A stretch of 64,000 nucleotides of DNA, taken from Phoenix dactylifera. Taxonomy: Eukaryota > Streptophyta > Magnoliopsida > Arecales > Arecaceae. A program made the position numbers and the translations under genes. Of this stretch, positions 12,201 through 23,228 are shown piece by piece. Where the stretch lies: positions 7,814,585 through 7,878,584 of the forward strand of contig NC_052399.1 of assembly GCF_009389715.1 (NCBI RefSeq), in the 5' to 3' direction. The notes under the pieces are model-generated. The model saw only the letters and a program-made list of their open reading frames with translations. It was not told where the DNA came from and searched no databases. The first letter of the stretch is position 1. Each line of letters starts with the position of its first letter.

Positions 12201-13680
12201 CACCATCCCTATGATGAGCACTATAGAAAGGTTAAAATGTTTACTTCAAATTCTCCCTATTTAAGTGTAATTAATTATGGATTTTATTCCTTCCAAATGT
12301 GCCGAATATATTATGCTTGTTTTGCTTTTCCTTAAGATTGAAGTATTTGCCTTTTACTTAGATCTTTACTTCTTTTGAATAATGTTCATTTTCTTTTCTT
12401 TATCTCTCTTTCATTTTGTTATTCTCAAGTAATTTACATGAAAGAGCAGAATAAAGAAATAATCAAATGTATCATATAGAGGTATATCATGCAAATAACA
12501 TTTTCATTATGCCCAAGAATTCGTAGCTTCTCACAAGTCATTCTAAATCAAAGTTTTAATCATATACTTGTGTATTTCATGGTTATGATATATCCATAGA
12601 AATATTTTAGTTTGAGCAAACCATGAAACAATTTCCAAAAGCATAAGTCAATTAATACATATATGGACATGATATCAAAAGATTAACAATTAATGATTTT
12701 AATCATGTCATAATAAGATTTAAAGTTATTGACTTTGCTCAGCTAATTTATGAGAGAGATATCTAGAATTACTTATTCATTATATGTTCTTCAAGCCAAA
12801 CTAGATTTCTTATGTGTGAACTTTTGGCTGAAGAAGATCCTCTCTCTTGTTTGCATGTAAATGTTTATTGTATCTTATGTGGAGGTGTCCTTCAAGCTGA
12901 AATCACTCATTTTCTTGCTCAAGGATTCTGCATTATTACCAAACTCCTTTTCTTTCTTGAAAGAAAGTCTTTTAGTTTCTTTAAGATACAACCCATTCAT
13001 CCAACATATTTCTAACTAGATGACTCAATTTAAGATAAGATAATAGTTGAATATTGAGTCACTTTACTCAAGAGATTGCCTAAATATAAGCAAGCACATA
13101 TCACTTGAACTAAAAAAATAGTTTCATTAACCAAGATAGTTCAAGGACAAGCATGTGAGGCAATGGAAAGATTTATCAAGGTCAAATCAATTTCTTATTT
13201 CCAAAATCAATTTAGTTTAGATTCTATTTGCTTAAGATAATTATCAAAAGGATATGTTAGCTAGGTTCTAATCAACTTATCTTAAACGGTTGTTTCTTTC
13301 AAAATATGATTATGATTTATTTGTTATCAATGAAATATGATTCATTAAAGTTGGATTGAAATCTTGCATAAGGGCACATAATAAGCATACATTCTGGTTT
13401 ACTAGCTGTATGATAAAATAATTATTCTATCATGCTTCAATACAGCTTTAAACAATAGATCTACTTTGCTCATCCTTTTCAAATTCTACAAGATGGGGTC
13501 ATAGATATACCTTCTTCATGCCAATCTTCTATAAGGGTTTTCTTGTGGACTAACTTTGGTCAATGAAGATCCCCCTTTCTTGTTTGTCTTAATTTGGAGT
13601 TTGAGAGAAGATGTTAATTCATTCATCATATATATTTCAAACTCACCTTACATGAGCTAAGTAAAATCTTCATATAACTC
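9232..13680 (-). other. Element B interior, AT-rich non-coding
   Basis: This 4.4-kb stretch should hold the rest of RT and RNase H in an intact copia element, but no convincing protein motif is visible. It is strongly AT-rich and contains repeated polypurine-like tracts. The one GC-rich island is the paired repeat at 12,092-12,210. Confidence 0.6.
12092..12210. repeat. Paired stem-loop-like repeat in element B
   Basis: The 20-mer ggtactaccactagcctccc occurs at 12,101-12,120 and 12,175-12,194, a 74-bp period. Each copy is flanked by short complementary arms (ggcacgag with cttgtgcc; gtgcc with ggcac), so each could fold with the same loop. It is GC-rich against an AT-rich background. The identity is unknown. 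Confidence 0.55.
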
Positions 13681-15245
13681 TTCATTAGTAGAACCAAAAA
13701 TGATGTCATCAATGCATACTTTGAGCAAATAAGATATCACAAATTCTTCTTTTTGATGCATAGATTTATCACTATTACTTTATATCAAAAAGGTTACTTA
13801 AGCTTTTATATATCATGCTTTTGATGCTTGTTCCAAATCACATATTGCTTTATCATATATGTAATGTGTAATCTTTAAATATGGTGGTTATTTTACATAG
13901 ATCTCCTTTTTTAATGAAATAACCACATAGGAGTGAATTCTACATATTCATTTGACAGATTATAAAGCTCATGAAGCAAACAAATGATAATGGTGATCTT
14001 TACTTCTAATCATGCAAAAATCTTATCAAGATCTATTTCATCTTTTCTTGATTTAGTCTTTTAGTAGTTATCAATTTTTTTTCATTAAGTGCATATCTGA
14101 AAAATCCAATTTTGGTTCTAATTATTAACAAGTTTTTCAGATTGTTATATGTAAAAGATTAACCATATACATATATAATTTGTTTTTAGTATTTTGATAA
14201 TAAATCATTAGTCTCATAGAGAATAAAATGAATTCATATTTCTACAACTAGAATCTTTTCATTGAATATTCTATATGCATTGCTTGATGAATGATATCCA
14301 AGGATAGAAATTTCTTTATCAGATTTGGCATTATTTTCATAAGAACATATCAAGCATAACGTGTATGACTGAAAAATATGAAAGATATGCAATGGTTCAT
14401 TTTCCATTTTTCAGAAGATCAAAAGGAGTTTTCATCAAAACTGGATCTAATAGAAATCGTATGTATGACAAGCAGTGATGATAGTTTTTTTTTAAAAAAA
14501 AATCATTTAAGTAGATGACTATCATACACAATTGTCTTTTTCATTTCTTCAAGAATTCTATTACCCCTATTTTACTTATGATGTCCTTGGAGCTGAAATA
14601 ATCGAGTTTAATATTATTTTATGTATAACCTTTATCAGGATTTTAGTTTTCAACACTGTGCCATGATTCATAGTTTGGAAACCTTTATCATTTGAAGCAC
14701 TTTCACACGATTCAGCAAATACAGAAAATATTTCAAGTTTATTTTCCAAGAACAAATCCAATGTAAGCTTTAGAAAACTTAGTGATGGAAACAACATCTT
14801 TAGATTTAGAAATTGATTCTTGTTTGTTTCCTTAGTTAACATGCATAGCAAGCTTTGACCTTTCAGAAGATACTCTAAGTAAGCCAATGCCAAAGTCTTT
14901 TGAAATTAAATCCATACTCGCATGAGTTGATATTATATGCCAAAGATGGTTTCTTTAATCTTGGTATTTATAGTGCAATATTCAAAGGCATACCAAGTAC
15001 ACATTTTCATATCTATGATCAATAAACAATAATGCCATGGATAAAAGCTCTCAATTAAGCATATAGAAAATTCATAGAGTTATTTTTAATAAATTGATTA
15101 ATCATCTAGCAACTTATCCAACAATAAGTAAAGTATAATATAGAAAGATGGAGAAATTTGAAGTTATTTCTTCTATTTTAATTATTTTTCTTGATTACAT
15201 TTAAGTTCCATTCTTCAGCATGTGTCTAGAATACCCATTGTTCAG
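13680..15245 (-). pseudogene. Element B pol relic (protease, integrase and RT fragments)
   Basis: Three copia pol landmarks survive in the expected order on the - strand. Near 15,195-15,245 the frame RYYLNNGYSRHML corresponds to the protease-region motif usually written WYLDSGCSRHM, with the key Asp changed to Asn. Near 14,245-14,460 there is integrase C-terminal sequence (TPFDLL, then GYHSSSNAYRIFNEK). Near 13,682-13,740 there is the RT motif CIDDIIFGSTNE, matching YVDDIIFGSTN. Frames are broken between them and the spacing is shorter than in an intact element, so sequence has been lost. No functional pol can be made from this copy. Confidence 0.75.
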
Positions 15246-15298
15246 ATAATATCTTTTATTAGAACCTTGGAGAGCTAGACACACCTACTGAAAAATAA

Positions 15299-16446
15299 TC
15301 AGATTTTCAACTTGGGAACCCAAACTCTTTTGAGTCCTTGCAGGTTAGCTATTATTGCTCCTTTTGGAACCCATATTTTCTTAATAGCTATTTTGTCCAT
15401 AGGCTTGTAGATTTTAGGATTACAAGATGTGTATTTCTGCATATTCTTGTTAAATTTAACAGTCATAGATTTAACATAAGTAGATGATGAATTTTTAATT
15501 TTCTGATTTTGTTCATTAGGTTCATTGAATTTATGAAAAACTATTTCAGGATGAGCAAAAGGGATTTTAATTAACTTTTGTTCATCATATTTATAAAAGT
15601 CTGTTTTAGGATAGGCAATGGAGGATTTAACAACTGTATCCTTGAAAGATTTTTGGATGTACCATGGTTGATATCCCAATCTAACTTTGTCAAATTCAGC
15701 TCTTTGATTATTTATCATTAGGTTCAATTTTTCAGAGCTGAAAGTAAATCTTTCAACAACAGGTTTTAATTTGTCAACTTCTTTAGTTAATCTTCTGTTA
15801 TCTTCTGAAAGTAATTCATTGTTTTTCTTAAGTTTATCATGGCTTTCGGTGAGAAGTTGATTTCTTTGATTTAGTTCTTTATTTTCTTTAATTAAGATTT
15901 CAGTTTTATCAGTTAGTTTCAGTTGTTCATCTATTAGGATTTGATTTTCATTCTTTAAGTTATTGTTCTTACAAATAAGTTTCTTATATTCTAAATACAA
16001 ATCAGAAAAGGCATCGTGAAGTTCATCAAATGTAAAATGGATTTCAGTTTCAGCATGTACCTCATGTGCCATGAAGCATGGATTTGCAATATGATACTGC
16101 TCTTCTTCTACACATGATGTTTCAGATTTGTTAGTGCATTCATATTTGTCTTCAAGCATATTCCATATTTCTTTAGCAGTTATGCAAGAAGATATGTAAT
16201 TAAACACATTCCTATCTAATGCACAATATAATAGGTTCATGGCTTTTGAATTTGTTGAGCCATTTTCTCATTATGATTAATGTTTGTGTATGTTCCATTG
16301 ACTATAATGCTCCATAAATTATAATCTAGTGATTGTATGAAAACACGCATGCGTGCTTTCCAATGTGTATAGTTTATGCCATTAAATAGTGGAGGTCTAT
16401 CATTTAATTGTCCCTCTCCTAGAAAACTATCTATTTGAGTTGTCAT
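15299..16446 (-). pseudogene. Element B gag (copia type), frameshifted, zinc knuckle missing
   Basis: The likely start is the Met of MTTQIDSFLGEGQLNDRPP at 16,446. Next comes the typical copia gag motif (PPLFNGINYTHWKARM), then a one-base frameshift near 16,250. The frame resumes with NSKAMNLLYCALDRNVFNYI and KEIWNMLEDKY. It then jumps to an acidic stretch (FMAHE...FTFDELHDAF) and a long Lys/Glu/Asn-rich coiled coil, ending in two IWVPKG/VWVPKL repeats. The CCHC zinc knuckle expected between these blocks is absent, consistent with an internal deletion. If translated, Gag would form the particle coat in the cytoplasm. Nearly 300 residues remain open after the frameshift. Confidence 0.82.
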
Positions 16447-16500
16447 GATCTTTGGCTCTTTGATGGTTAGGTCAAAAACACAAGGCAAGAAACTATAGAG

Positions 16501-16519
16501 CACCTGCTCTGATACCACT
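16501..16519 (-). promoter_or_regulatory. Element B primer-binding site
   Basis: Two bases inside the 5' LTR the - strand reads TGGTATCAGAGCAGGTG. TGGTATCAGAGC is the standard plant copia site complementary to the 3' end of initiator Met tRNA, which primes reverse transcription. Confidence 0.92.
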
Positions 16520-18496
16520 TGTTGCCCAGTAGATACAACCCAAGAGGGGGGGTGAATTGGGTCTTTTAAAACTTTTAACCTACTTCTGAAAGTTTTTGAT
16601 TAATTATGCTAAGTTGTATGGATGCACAGTGAAAGTCAAACTTAGCAACAGTTTGATGTATAGAATGTGACTTGATTGAATATGCTTGCAACTAAAGGAT
16701 GCGCGGATAACAGTTAAGCAAGCAATCTATCTAAGTAAGTAAGTGTGTTAGTTAGACAATGACAAGAGGCATTACAAATACAACAAACATATAGTGGTTC
16801 GGTGCACCCCAGCACCTACATCCACTCCCCAAGACCTCTTGGGAATTTCACTATAATCCTACAGATTACAGCCGGTTGTTTTACAAGCTCACAACCCAAC
16901 TTGTTGTTTTACGAGCGCACAACGAACTCGGTCGGTTTTCCCAGGCTCACCGACTAGAACAACCCGATTGTTTTCCCGGGATCACAATCGAACCCTTACA
17001 CGTTGGTTTCAACCTAGGCTCACCAACAAACCTCTCACCGTTGGTTTTTCCTTTGGCTCACCAACAAACCTTAACCCCTTGATTCAATCCCTTGATTGAA
17101 TCAAGTTACAAGATATTAAAAACAAAGGTTTAAAACAAATCAAAGCTTCTTAAACAAGCAAATATAACAATATAAACAAATAGAGTAAAGAGAAGCCCTC
17201 AAACGAGTTTTGAAGATGAAGGAGCTCGACTTCTTCTTTACTTGACCCTCTTCTGATTTGGCACGAAGTAGAGGATCACTGAGGCAGCACACGGATGAAG
17301 AGGAAGCTTTGGGATTCACTTGGATGCTCTTCTTCTCTCTATTTTACTTTGAATGGCCCTTTTGTGCTTATGGGAGATTTCCCTTGTAATCTCTTTGAGA
17401 TCTCTTCTCTAAATGTTCTTTCCCACTTTCATAAGTTCTCCCCTAGCTCTCTTCTTGTTTTTATAGCTTTAGATGGCGTGGAAACAAGAATCTAGCCGTT
17501 AGAGACAAAAATAGAGCCGTTGGACACAGTCTGCACTTTCTGACAATTTTACCGTTGGGATCGGAGTCGACTCGCGCGATCAGGAGTCGACTCGCCTGTT
17601 GCAGGAGTCGGCTCGTGCTTTACTGGAGACGACTCGGCCACTGTTCCAAATTTGAATTAAAGTGCATGCCTTGACTGGGAGTCGACTCGACTTAACCCGG
17701 AGTCGACTCGCCAACATCTGGAGCTGACTTGGCATTTTCGGAGTCGGCTCATCCCATGAATTCAGAGGACATTCTTTCTGATTTTCTTCCTCGAGTCGAC
17801 TCGGATTCTCTTGGAGTCGACTCGGCTCTCAGAGCCCGAAAACTGATCCTCTGTATTTTTGGTTTGTCTGGTCTTGGAGTCGACTCAAATTGTTCCGGAG
17901 TCGACTCGGCTCTCAGTTTTCGAAACACAGCCTTCTGCCATCTTGGTGTAGCGCTGCCTTGGAGTCGACTCGAGCTGTCTGGGAGTCGACTCGAATCTCA
18001 GAGTCCGAAAACTGTCCTCTGACTTTTTCTTTGTGTTCCACTGAGAGTCGACTCTCGCTTTTTTTGGAGTCGACCCGCCAACCATTGGAGTCGACTCGTG
18101 TTCCACAGGAGTCGACTCGAATCTCAGGGTCGAAAATCGCTCTCTGACTTTTCTGCCTGTTTCACCCTGGAGTCGACTCGTTCTACTCTGGAGTTGACTC
18201 GACAAGCATCGGAGTCGACTCGAATTCCTCAGGAGTCGACTCGAAGACTATTCTTTTGAATTTTTCTTGGAATTTGCTCCTCCAAATTGAATCCTTTGAA
18301 CTTGAAACTTGGGCCAATAAATTGTAGCTTTCTTCCAACTTTTCTTGAGAGCTTTGGAGGCCTTCTTGTGTTCTTCCAACTTGTTATGTTTCTAGCAAAA
18401 TAAATATCTTTCTTCTTGCAACACAAACATTAGTAATTATACTTCAAGATTTTGTGATCATCAAAATCAATCTTTAAATCAATCCTTGGGTCATCA
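16520..18496 (-). repeat. Element B 5' LTR (right copy, 1,977 bp)
   Basis: Near-identical partner of 7,262-9,217. It has one extra 21-bp palindrome-containing unit near 18,180 and about seven single-base differences that I could spot. The palindrome cluster is at about 17,555-18,245. Confidence 0.95.
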
Positions 18497-18501
18497 TCAA
18501 T

Positions 18502-19102
18502 GCTGTCTTCGTAGGGGATCAGACCAAAGTCCTTGAATTACTACTGAACCATGCTGTCGTTTATGGCCAAACAGGTTTGCCGTGTGGAGCTAAACATTCG
18601 TAGACAACAGGAGCTATGCACCTTAATTGTTGAGTGAACCACATGAGCCACATGCCTGCAAAGGTCACATGCATTGATTGTTGAGTGAACTAGGCGTTTG
18701 GAGAGGCCATACGCTTTAATTGTTGCGTAAGCTGAATGCCTGGGAGGCCATACGTATCGATTGTTGGCAAGGACAGGGCACGATTCGCGGGAGAACACGA
18801 TAATGGCGGTCTGCCGCTCGGATGCTTCCTAGTCGGAGGAGCCGCTTGGGCACTTTCAAGCCCTTAAGTCTGGATCCATTCGGCCGCCCCTTGCTCGGAG
18901 GAATGCCCGGTCGCCTCCTGCTCGGAGGGGGCGCTCGGTCGCCCCCTGCTCGGAGGGGGCACTCGGTTGCCTCCTGCTCGGAGGGATGCTCGGTTGCCTC
19001 CTGCTCGAAGGGATGCTTGGTCGCCTCCTGCTCGGAGGGGTCTGCTCGACCGGCTGCTCGGAGGTCCGTGCGAGCGTGGTGACTTATATTTCTCCCCCAA
19101 CA
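18502..19102 (-). repeat. Element A left (3') LTR, second part
   Basis: It continues the LTR interrupted at 7,261 and ends ...ctcccccaaca. It aligns with about 29,081-29,652. It contains a GC-rich array of units of about 24 bp (tcgcctcctgctcggaggg and variants, about 18,895-19,060) with more copies than the right LTR, so the array has changed in number since insertion. The polypurine-like tract GTCGGAGGGTAG (- strand) abuts it at 19,103. Confidence 0.92.
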
Positions 19103-19631
19103 CTACCCTCCGACTTTCGAGCTCGCGCTGCTCGCAGACTCGAGAGCGGGAAGTAGTCTTGGCTGTGTTGATGTGGATTAGGGGAGTTTTGAATTATCGC
19201 GCGCTTCAAGGCGCTTTTAATGGGCGGCGTCTCCTTTTCGGAGACGTTTCATCGGGAGGTACCTTTTCGTTTTTCGAAGCGTCCTCGCATCGTGGGCTCA
19301 TGATGAGATCACACGATCCGACGAGGCGCTTCCATATTCGAAGCATCAGCCCGAATTGAATGCGGCGCATTAATTTTTAGGGTTGGCACGTGTCATAATC
19401 TGGGCGGGGAGCAGTCTCCGCTTCGCAGATCTGGGCCGTCAGAGGGGTTTATATATGAATCCCTCCTTGGCCGTCTCTGATTTCTCTCCCATTGTCTTCA
19501 TCTTCTTCCCATCTCCTTCCCAGTCCGAAGCGGGCGATCTTCCATTACTTCCGGCGAACTCCCACAGGTGTCCCTCTTTTCATCTGCTCGGAACCCTTCT
19601 TTTCTCCCCTCTTCTTCTTTTTTTTTTCCTA

Positions 19632-21763
19632 ATGGGTCTTGGTCCGACTGAAATCGGGTCCACGATGAGTGAGTTAGAGGTTGAGATGGCCGAAGAGTGG
19701 TTTTTTCCTCGGTGAGGGTTCCGTTTGGAATCCGCTGGGTTGGGGGATCGGGTAACGAACCCTCCGATAGGTCGGATCGGAGTGTACTTGGAGGCACTCT
19801 CGGCCGGCCTACGGTTTCCCCTCCATGGATTCGTGAACGAGTTGCTCGGGGAGTACCAACTCGTCCCGGCGCAACTTGCTCCGAACGCATGGAGGACGAT
19901 TATCGGGTTCTTGTCCCTGTGCATGGCATACGGGATCCCGACTTCCGTGAACGTCTTCCGACGGCTCTTCATGTTGAAGTCCAATCTGGAAGACGGGGAG
20001 TGGCTCTATATCGCCCTTCGGGCGGGTCGGCCGCTCTTCCAGGGCGCTCCGTCGTCCATTCATGATTGGAAGAAAAAGTTTTTCTTTTTGGATTCCGAGC
20101 GGACGTGGGGGTTCGACCCTAGGTGGAGGCAGAGCCGGCTCAGAACCGCCAACAAACTTCCCAGGCTTTCTACACGCGAGCAGGGGATCCTTAACACCGT
20201 TCGTGGCCTTGGGGATGGTATTCTTCTGAGCGGCCTCGTGAGCGAGGACGCTCTAATCAATGTCGGTCTGAGCTCGGCGCATCCTCAGGATAAGGGTAGT
20301 AATAGAAAGGTTTTCTTTTTCTTTTTCTTCGTAATATTTTGCGAACTTATCTTGCTTGTTCTTGCAGATATTGCGAAGATGGTGACCAAGAGCGAAGCTT
20401 TGTACGCTCGGTTCCGAAAGAGGGCTGTCGAGCTCGGAGGAGAACCGCTCGAGCCGAAGAAGAAGGCAAAGATCTCGGCTGACGGGGCCGCCGAGAAGAG
20501 CGCTCTCCGGATTGGGTCCTCCGAAGCTGCTCGGAGGGGAGGCTCGAGCTCCGAGCCCAGGAGCTTGGCTGGAGCCACTATGGCGCTTGCATACCCGGCA
20601 CCAATCTCGCAGGTCCCCCCTCGGTCGCCTGTCTGACCCGAGCGCCCGGCATCCGAGCCGGGCAGCAGCCGAGGGGCTATGAGGCCGCCCTCGCCGAAGG
20701 CGACAAGGCCCAGCCTCTCCGACCCACCGGAGGATGAGGGCCAACAAGAAAGGCAGCCCTACGCTCCGGAATGGACGGTGTTCGAGGGCGACTCAGCCCT
20801 CGAGAATGTTGAGACGACGCGACAGATCTTCCGCGTCGCGCTCCTTCCAGCCGACAGGGCAAAAATTCAGGCCATGAGCCTGAATAATTTTTTGGAGTCA
20901 ACTCGCCTCTCTGCTATTCGGGTAGGTCTTCATTATTTGCTGTTATTTATTCCTTACGCTTTTAGGTTTTATACCGTAATTTTATCCTCGGCCTAATTTT
21001 CGTCTTGGTTACAGCACCTCCACGAGATCGAGACACTGATCTCACTCGAGGCGGATTACAAAGAACGAGCTCGTCGGAGTTCACGGGCACTAGAAGAGGC
21101 CGAGAGAAAGCTGGCGGAGCTCGAGCTCCACAAGAAGGAGCTTTTGCTTAGAGTGGGGGCCACCGAGGACGAAGTCCAGCTTCTGACCATGGTGCCCGAG
21201 GAAGAGAAGGCCGCTCATACTCTGGCTAGATCAGAGTTGCGGGCCGCCGAGGCTCGCTTGGCCGAGGCGCAATCTCTGCTCGCCATCCGCGAGCAGAGAG
21301 TAAAGGAAGTAGAGCGGAAGGCCGAGCAGCTCGAAGCTCGGGAAAAGGAGGCCCAAGAATGGGCTCAGGATGCCGTCCAGCTCTTCCGAGAATCGGAAGA
21401 GTTTCAAGAGCTGCTCCAGGAGCTGTGCCTTATCCAAGGGTTCAACGACTTCCGCAATCAACTGCGACAGCTCTACCCCGATTTCGATCTCAATCTACTT
21501 CAGCCCGGAGCTGGAGTCAAAGGCCTCGGGGCGAGGTCGGGCGAAACGGCCGGAGAGGCAGCTTCGGAGGCTGCCCCGGAAGAAGCTGCTCGGGAACCGC
21601 TCCCGAGGGTGTTGCGGCGATCCTCGAGGTCGCGCCCGAGAGCACCGAAGGCGGCGAGGTTGGGGCCACTGCCGAAGGAGATCCGACGGTTGAAGCCATC
21701 GCGGTCATCGAAGTCGAGCCCAGAGAGATCTCGGCTGAAGATGCCACGGCACCTGCCTCTTAA
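19632..21763 (+). pseudogene. Antisense additional ORF of element A (Transposase_28-like plus coiled coil), spliced, broken
   Basis: This ORF runs against gag-pol, between integrase and the 3' LTR. The inferred exons are 19,632-20,295, 20,368-20,921 and 21,015-21,763; both introns have GT-AG ends and keep the frame. Exon 1 carries a region like the 'putative gypsy type transposon' family (PF04195): IGRIGVYLEALSAGLRFPLH, QLAPNAWRTIIGFL, PSSIHDWKKKFFF. Exon 2 is basic and low-complexity. Exon 3 encodes a long Glu/Ala/Arg coiled coil (ALEEAERKLAELELHKKELL). In-frame TGA codons at 19,713 and 20,634 and an apparent frameshift near 21,600 break it. Such antisense ORFs are known in Tat-lineage elements, and their role is not established. 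The family match is from memory of its motifs. Confidence 0.8.
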
Positions 21764-22549
21764 GGCTTTTTGTACTTTTTCTTTCCTTTTTTGTAACAAA
21801 AGGTCGGCCCTTGTCTATTGCACGGTCGAACCTTAATTTTGTACTTAGCCTCCGGGCTTTTGAATGGAAATATTCCTTTTCAACTTCATTCTTTCAGTTC
21901 TTTTATAGTTCACTTTTTAGCTAACGTTTTTCCAAGGCTTTCGAGCTCGTCCGAGTTCTTAAACTTGAGCTCGCCAAGTCCGTGCTCGGGATGTCTCTGC
22001 TGCTCGGGTTCCCGAGCTGCTGAGGGACTTTAGATCGAAAAAATGCCCGAGCTAGCCAAGCCCCTAGGCTTGAGACGTAGTTTCGCAGTCATAGAGCTCG
22101 GGGCCCCAACTGTGGGGCGCCGTGCTCTAATCATCTTATTAGGTAACTAGCTTTTGGCTCAAATCATTGAACCCCCCGAGCTCGGGATTAAATTTCACCG
22201 AGCTGCCGAGAAACCGAACTAGGGTTCGTGCGTGCGGGTTCGACGAGATTTTAGCTCGTAATCGACTTGGCGGAGGACCCCGATATTGGCCAGGATTTTC
22301 ATTTAAATATCCAACATAAAAATGAACGAAATGTGTGTATCGAATAAGACATAGGCGCCGATCAGAACGTACCTTCTCGGGGTTATATGCCCCGTGCCGC
22401 GAATTGCTCTTAGGGGTACCTCAGTTCGTTGTAGAGGACGACCTCAAGCTTAATCCGAAGCATGGGGTCGTAACCCTTTGGGCTCATGCATGAAGCTGTC
22501 GCAGGCCTCAAGGCGCCCAGACCTCGATCGAGGTATCTGATATCGAGAC
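21764..22549. other. Element A spacer, no gene
   Basis: Non-coding DNA between the antisense ORF and the tandem-repeat block. It is rich in the word GAGCTCG, like the block that follows. No protein motif is seen. Confidence 0.55.
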
Positions 22550-23045
22550 CAAGCTTCGATAGTCGATGGTGATCGAGCCGAGCTCGATAGTCGATGGTGA
22601 TCGAGCCGAGCTCGATGGTCGATGGAGATCGAGCCGAGCTCGATGGCTGATGGAGATCGAGCTGAGCCCGATGGCTGATGGAGATCGATGGCTGTATCTC
22701 GAACTTTTGGTTGTTCACGAACATTTAATTCCGAGGGGACCGCGAGGGTACTATCCCGTCATCCCAAGGTCGAAGGGTATGGGCACGTACTGTCGACACT
22801 CGGGGCATCCCGACCTTAGTCGAGGAGGCGCATACGGGGGGCCGCGAAGGTACTACCCCGTTGTTGGTGTTGAGCACCACGGGGGGTCGTGAAGGTACTA
22901 CCCCGTCTTTCCGAAGTGCCGAGAGGTCTGGGCACGCACTGTCGACACTCGGGGCATCCCGATCTTAGTCGAGGTATTTGATGGAGATCGAGCCGAGCTC
23001 GATAGCTGATGGAGATCGAGCCGAGCTCGATAACTGCATCTCGGA
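22550..23045. repeat. Element A tandem-repeat block (gagccgagctcg units)
   Basis: Units of about 26-28 bp built on gatggagatcgagccgagctcgat repeat at 22,560-22,690 and 22,978-23,040. Between them a longer module containing ggtactaccccgt and cactcggggcatcccgac is repeated. The same words occur at the equivalent place in element C (56,110-56,720). Confidence 0.8.
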
Positions 23046-23228
23046 CTTTTGGCCGAGGCGCCCAGCGTCGTCCGGCGTTAATTATAGCATCCTAGCAGGA
23101 TCGCATACCAGGTTGTCTAAGAATCACGAAACTTCTTATTAGGAGAAACGCGATCATAAATGAAGAATAGCAAAAATTACTATAAAGAAGATAAAACTTA
23201 TGCTTAGAACAGAGAACCCCTTGGGGTT

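Larger units (their letters stand above)
7262..18496 (-). mobile_element. Element B: Ty1/copia LTR retrotransposon nested in element A
   Basis: LTRs lie at 7,262-9,217 and 16,520-18,496. The insertion is flanked by perfect 5-bp duplications, tcaat (7,257-7,261 and 18,497-18,501), and removing it restores the A LTR. The - strand orientation follows from the primer-binding site below 16,519 and the polypurine tract at 9,219-9,231. The ~2-kb LTRs and a gag with a long coiled coil suggest a SIRE/Maximus-like lineage, which is an inference. The 7.3-kb interior keeps a damaged gag and scattered pol relics. The LTRs differ at only about seven substitutions plus one 21-bp repeat-unit indel, so the insertion is recent although the coding part is dead. 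Confidence 0.92.

Noticed and set aside
22745..22910. Similarity between ggtactaccccgt in element A and ggtactaccactagcc in element B
   Set aside because: The match is about ten bases only and the surrounding sequence differs. Coincidence is likely.
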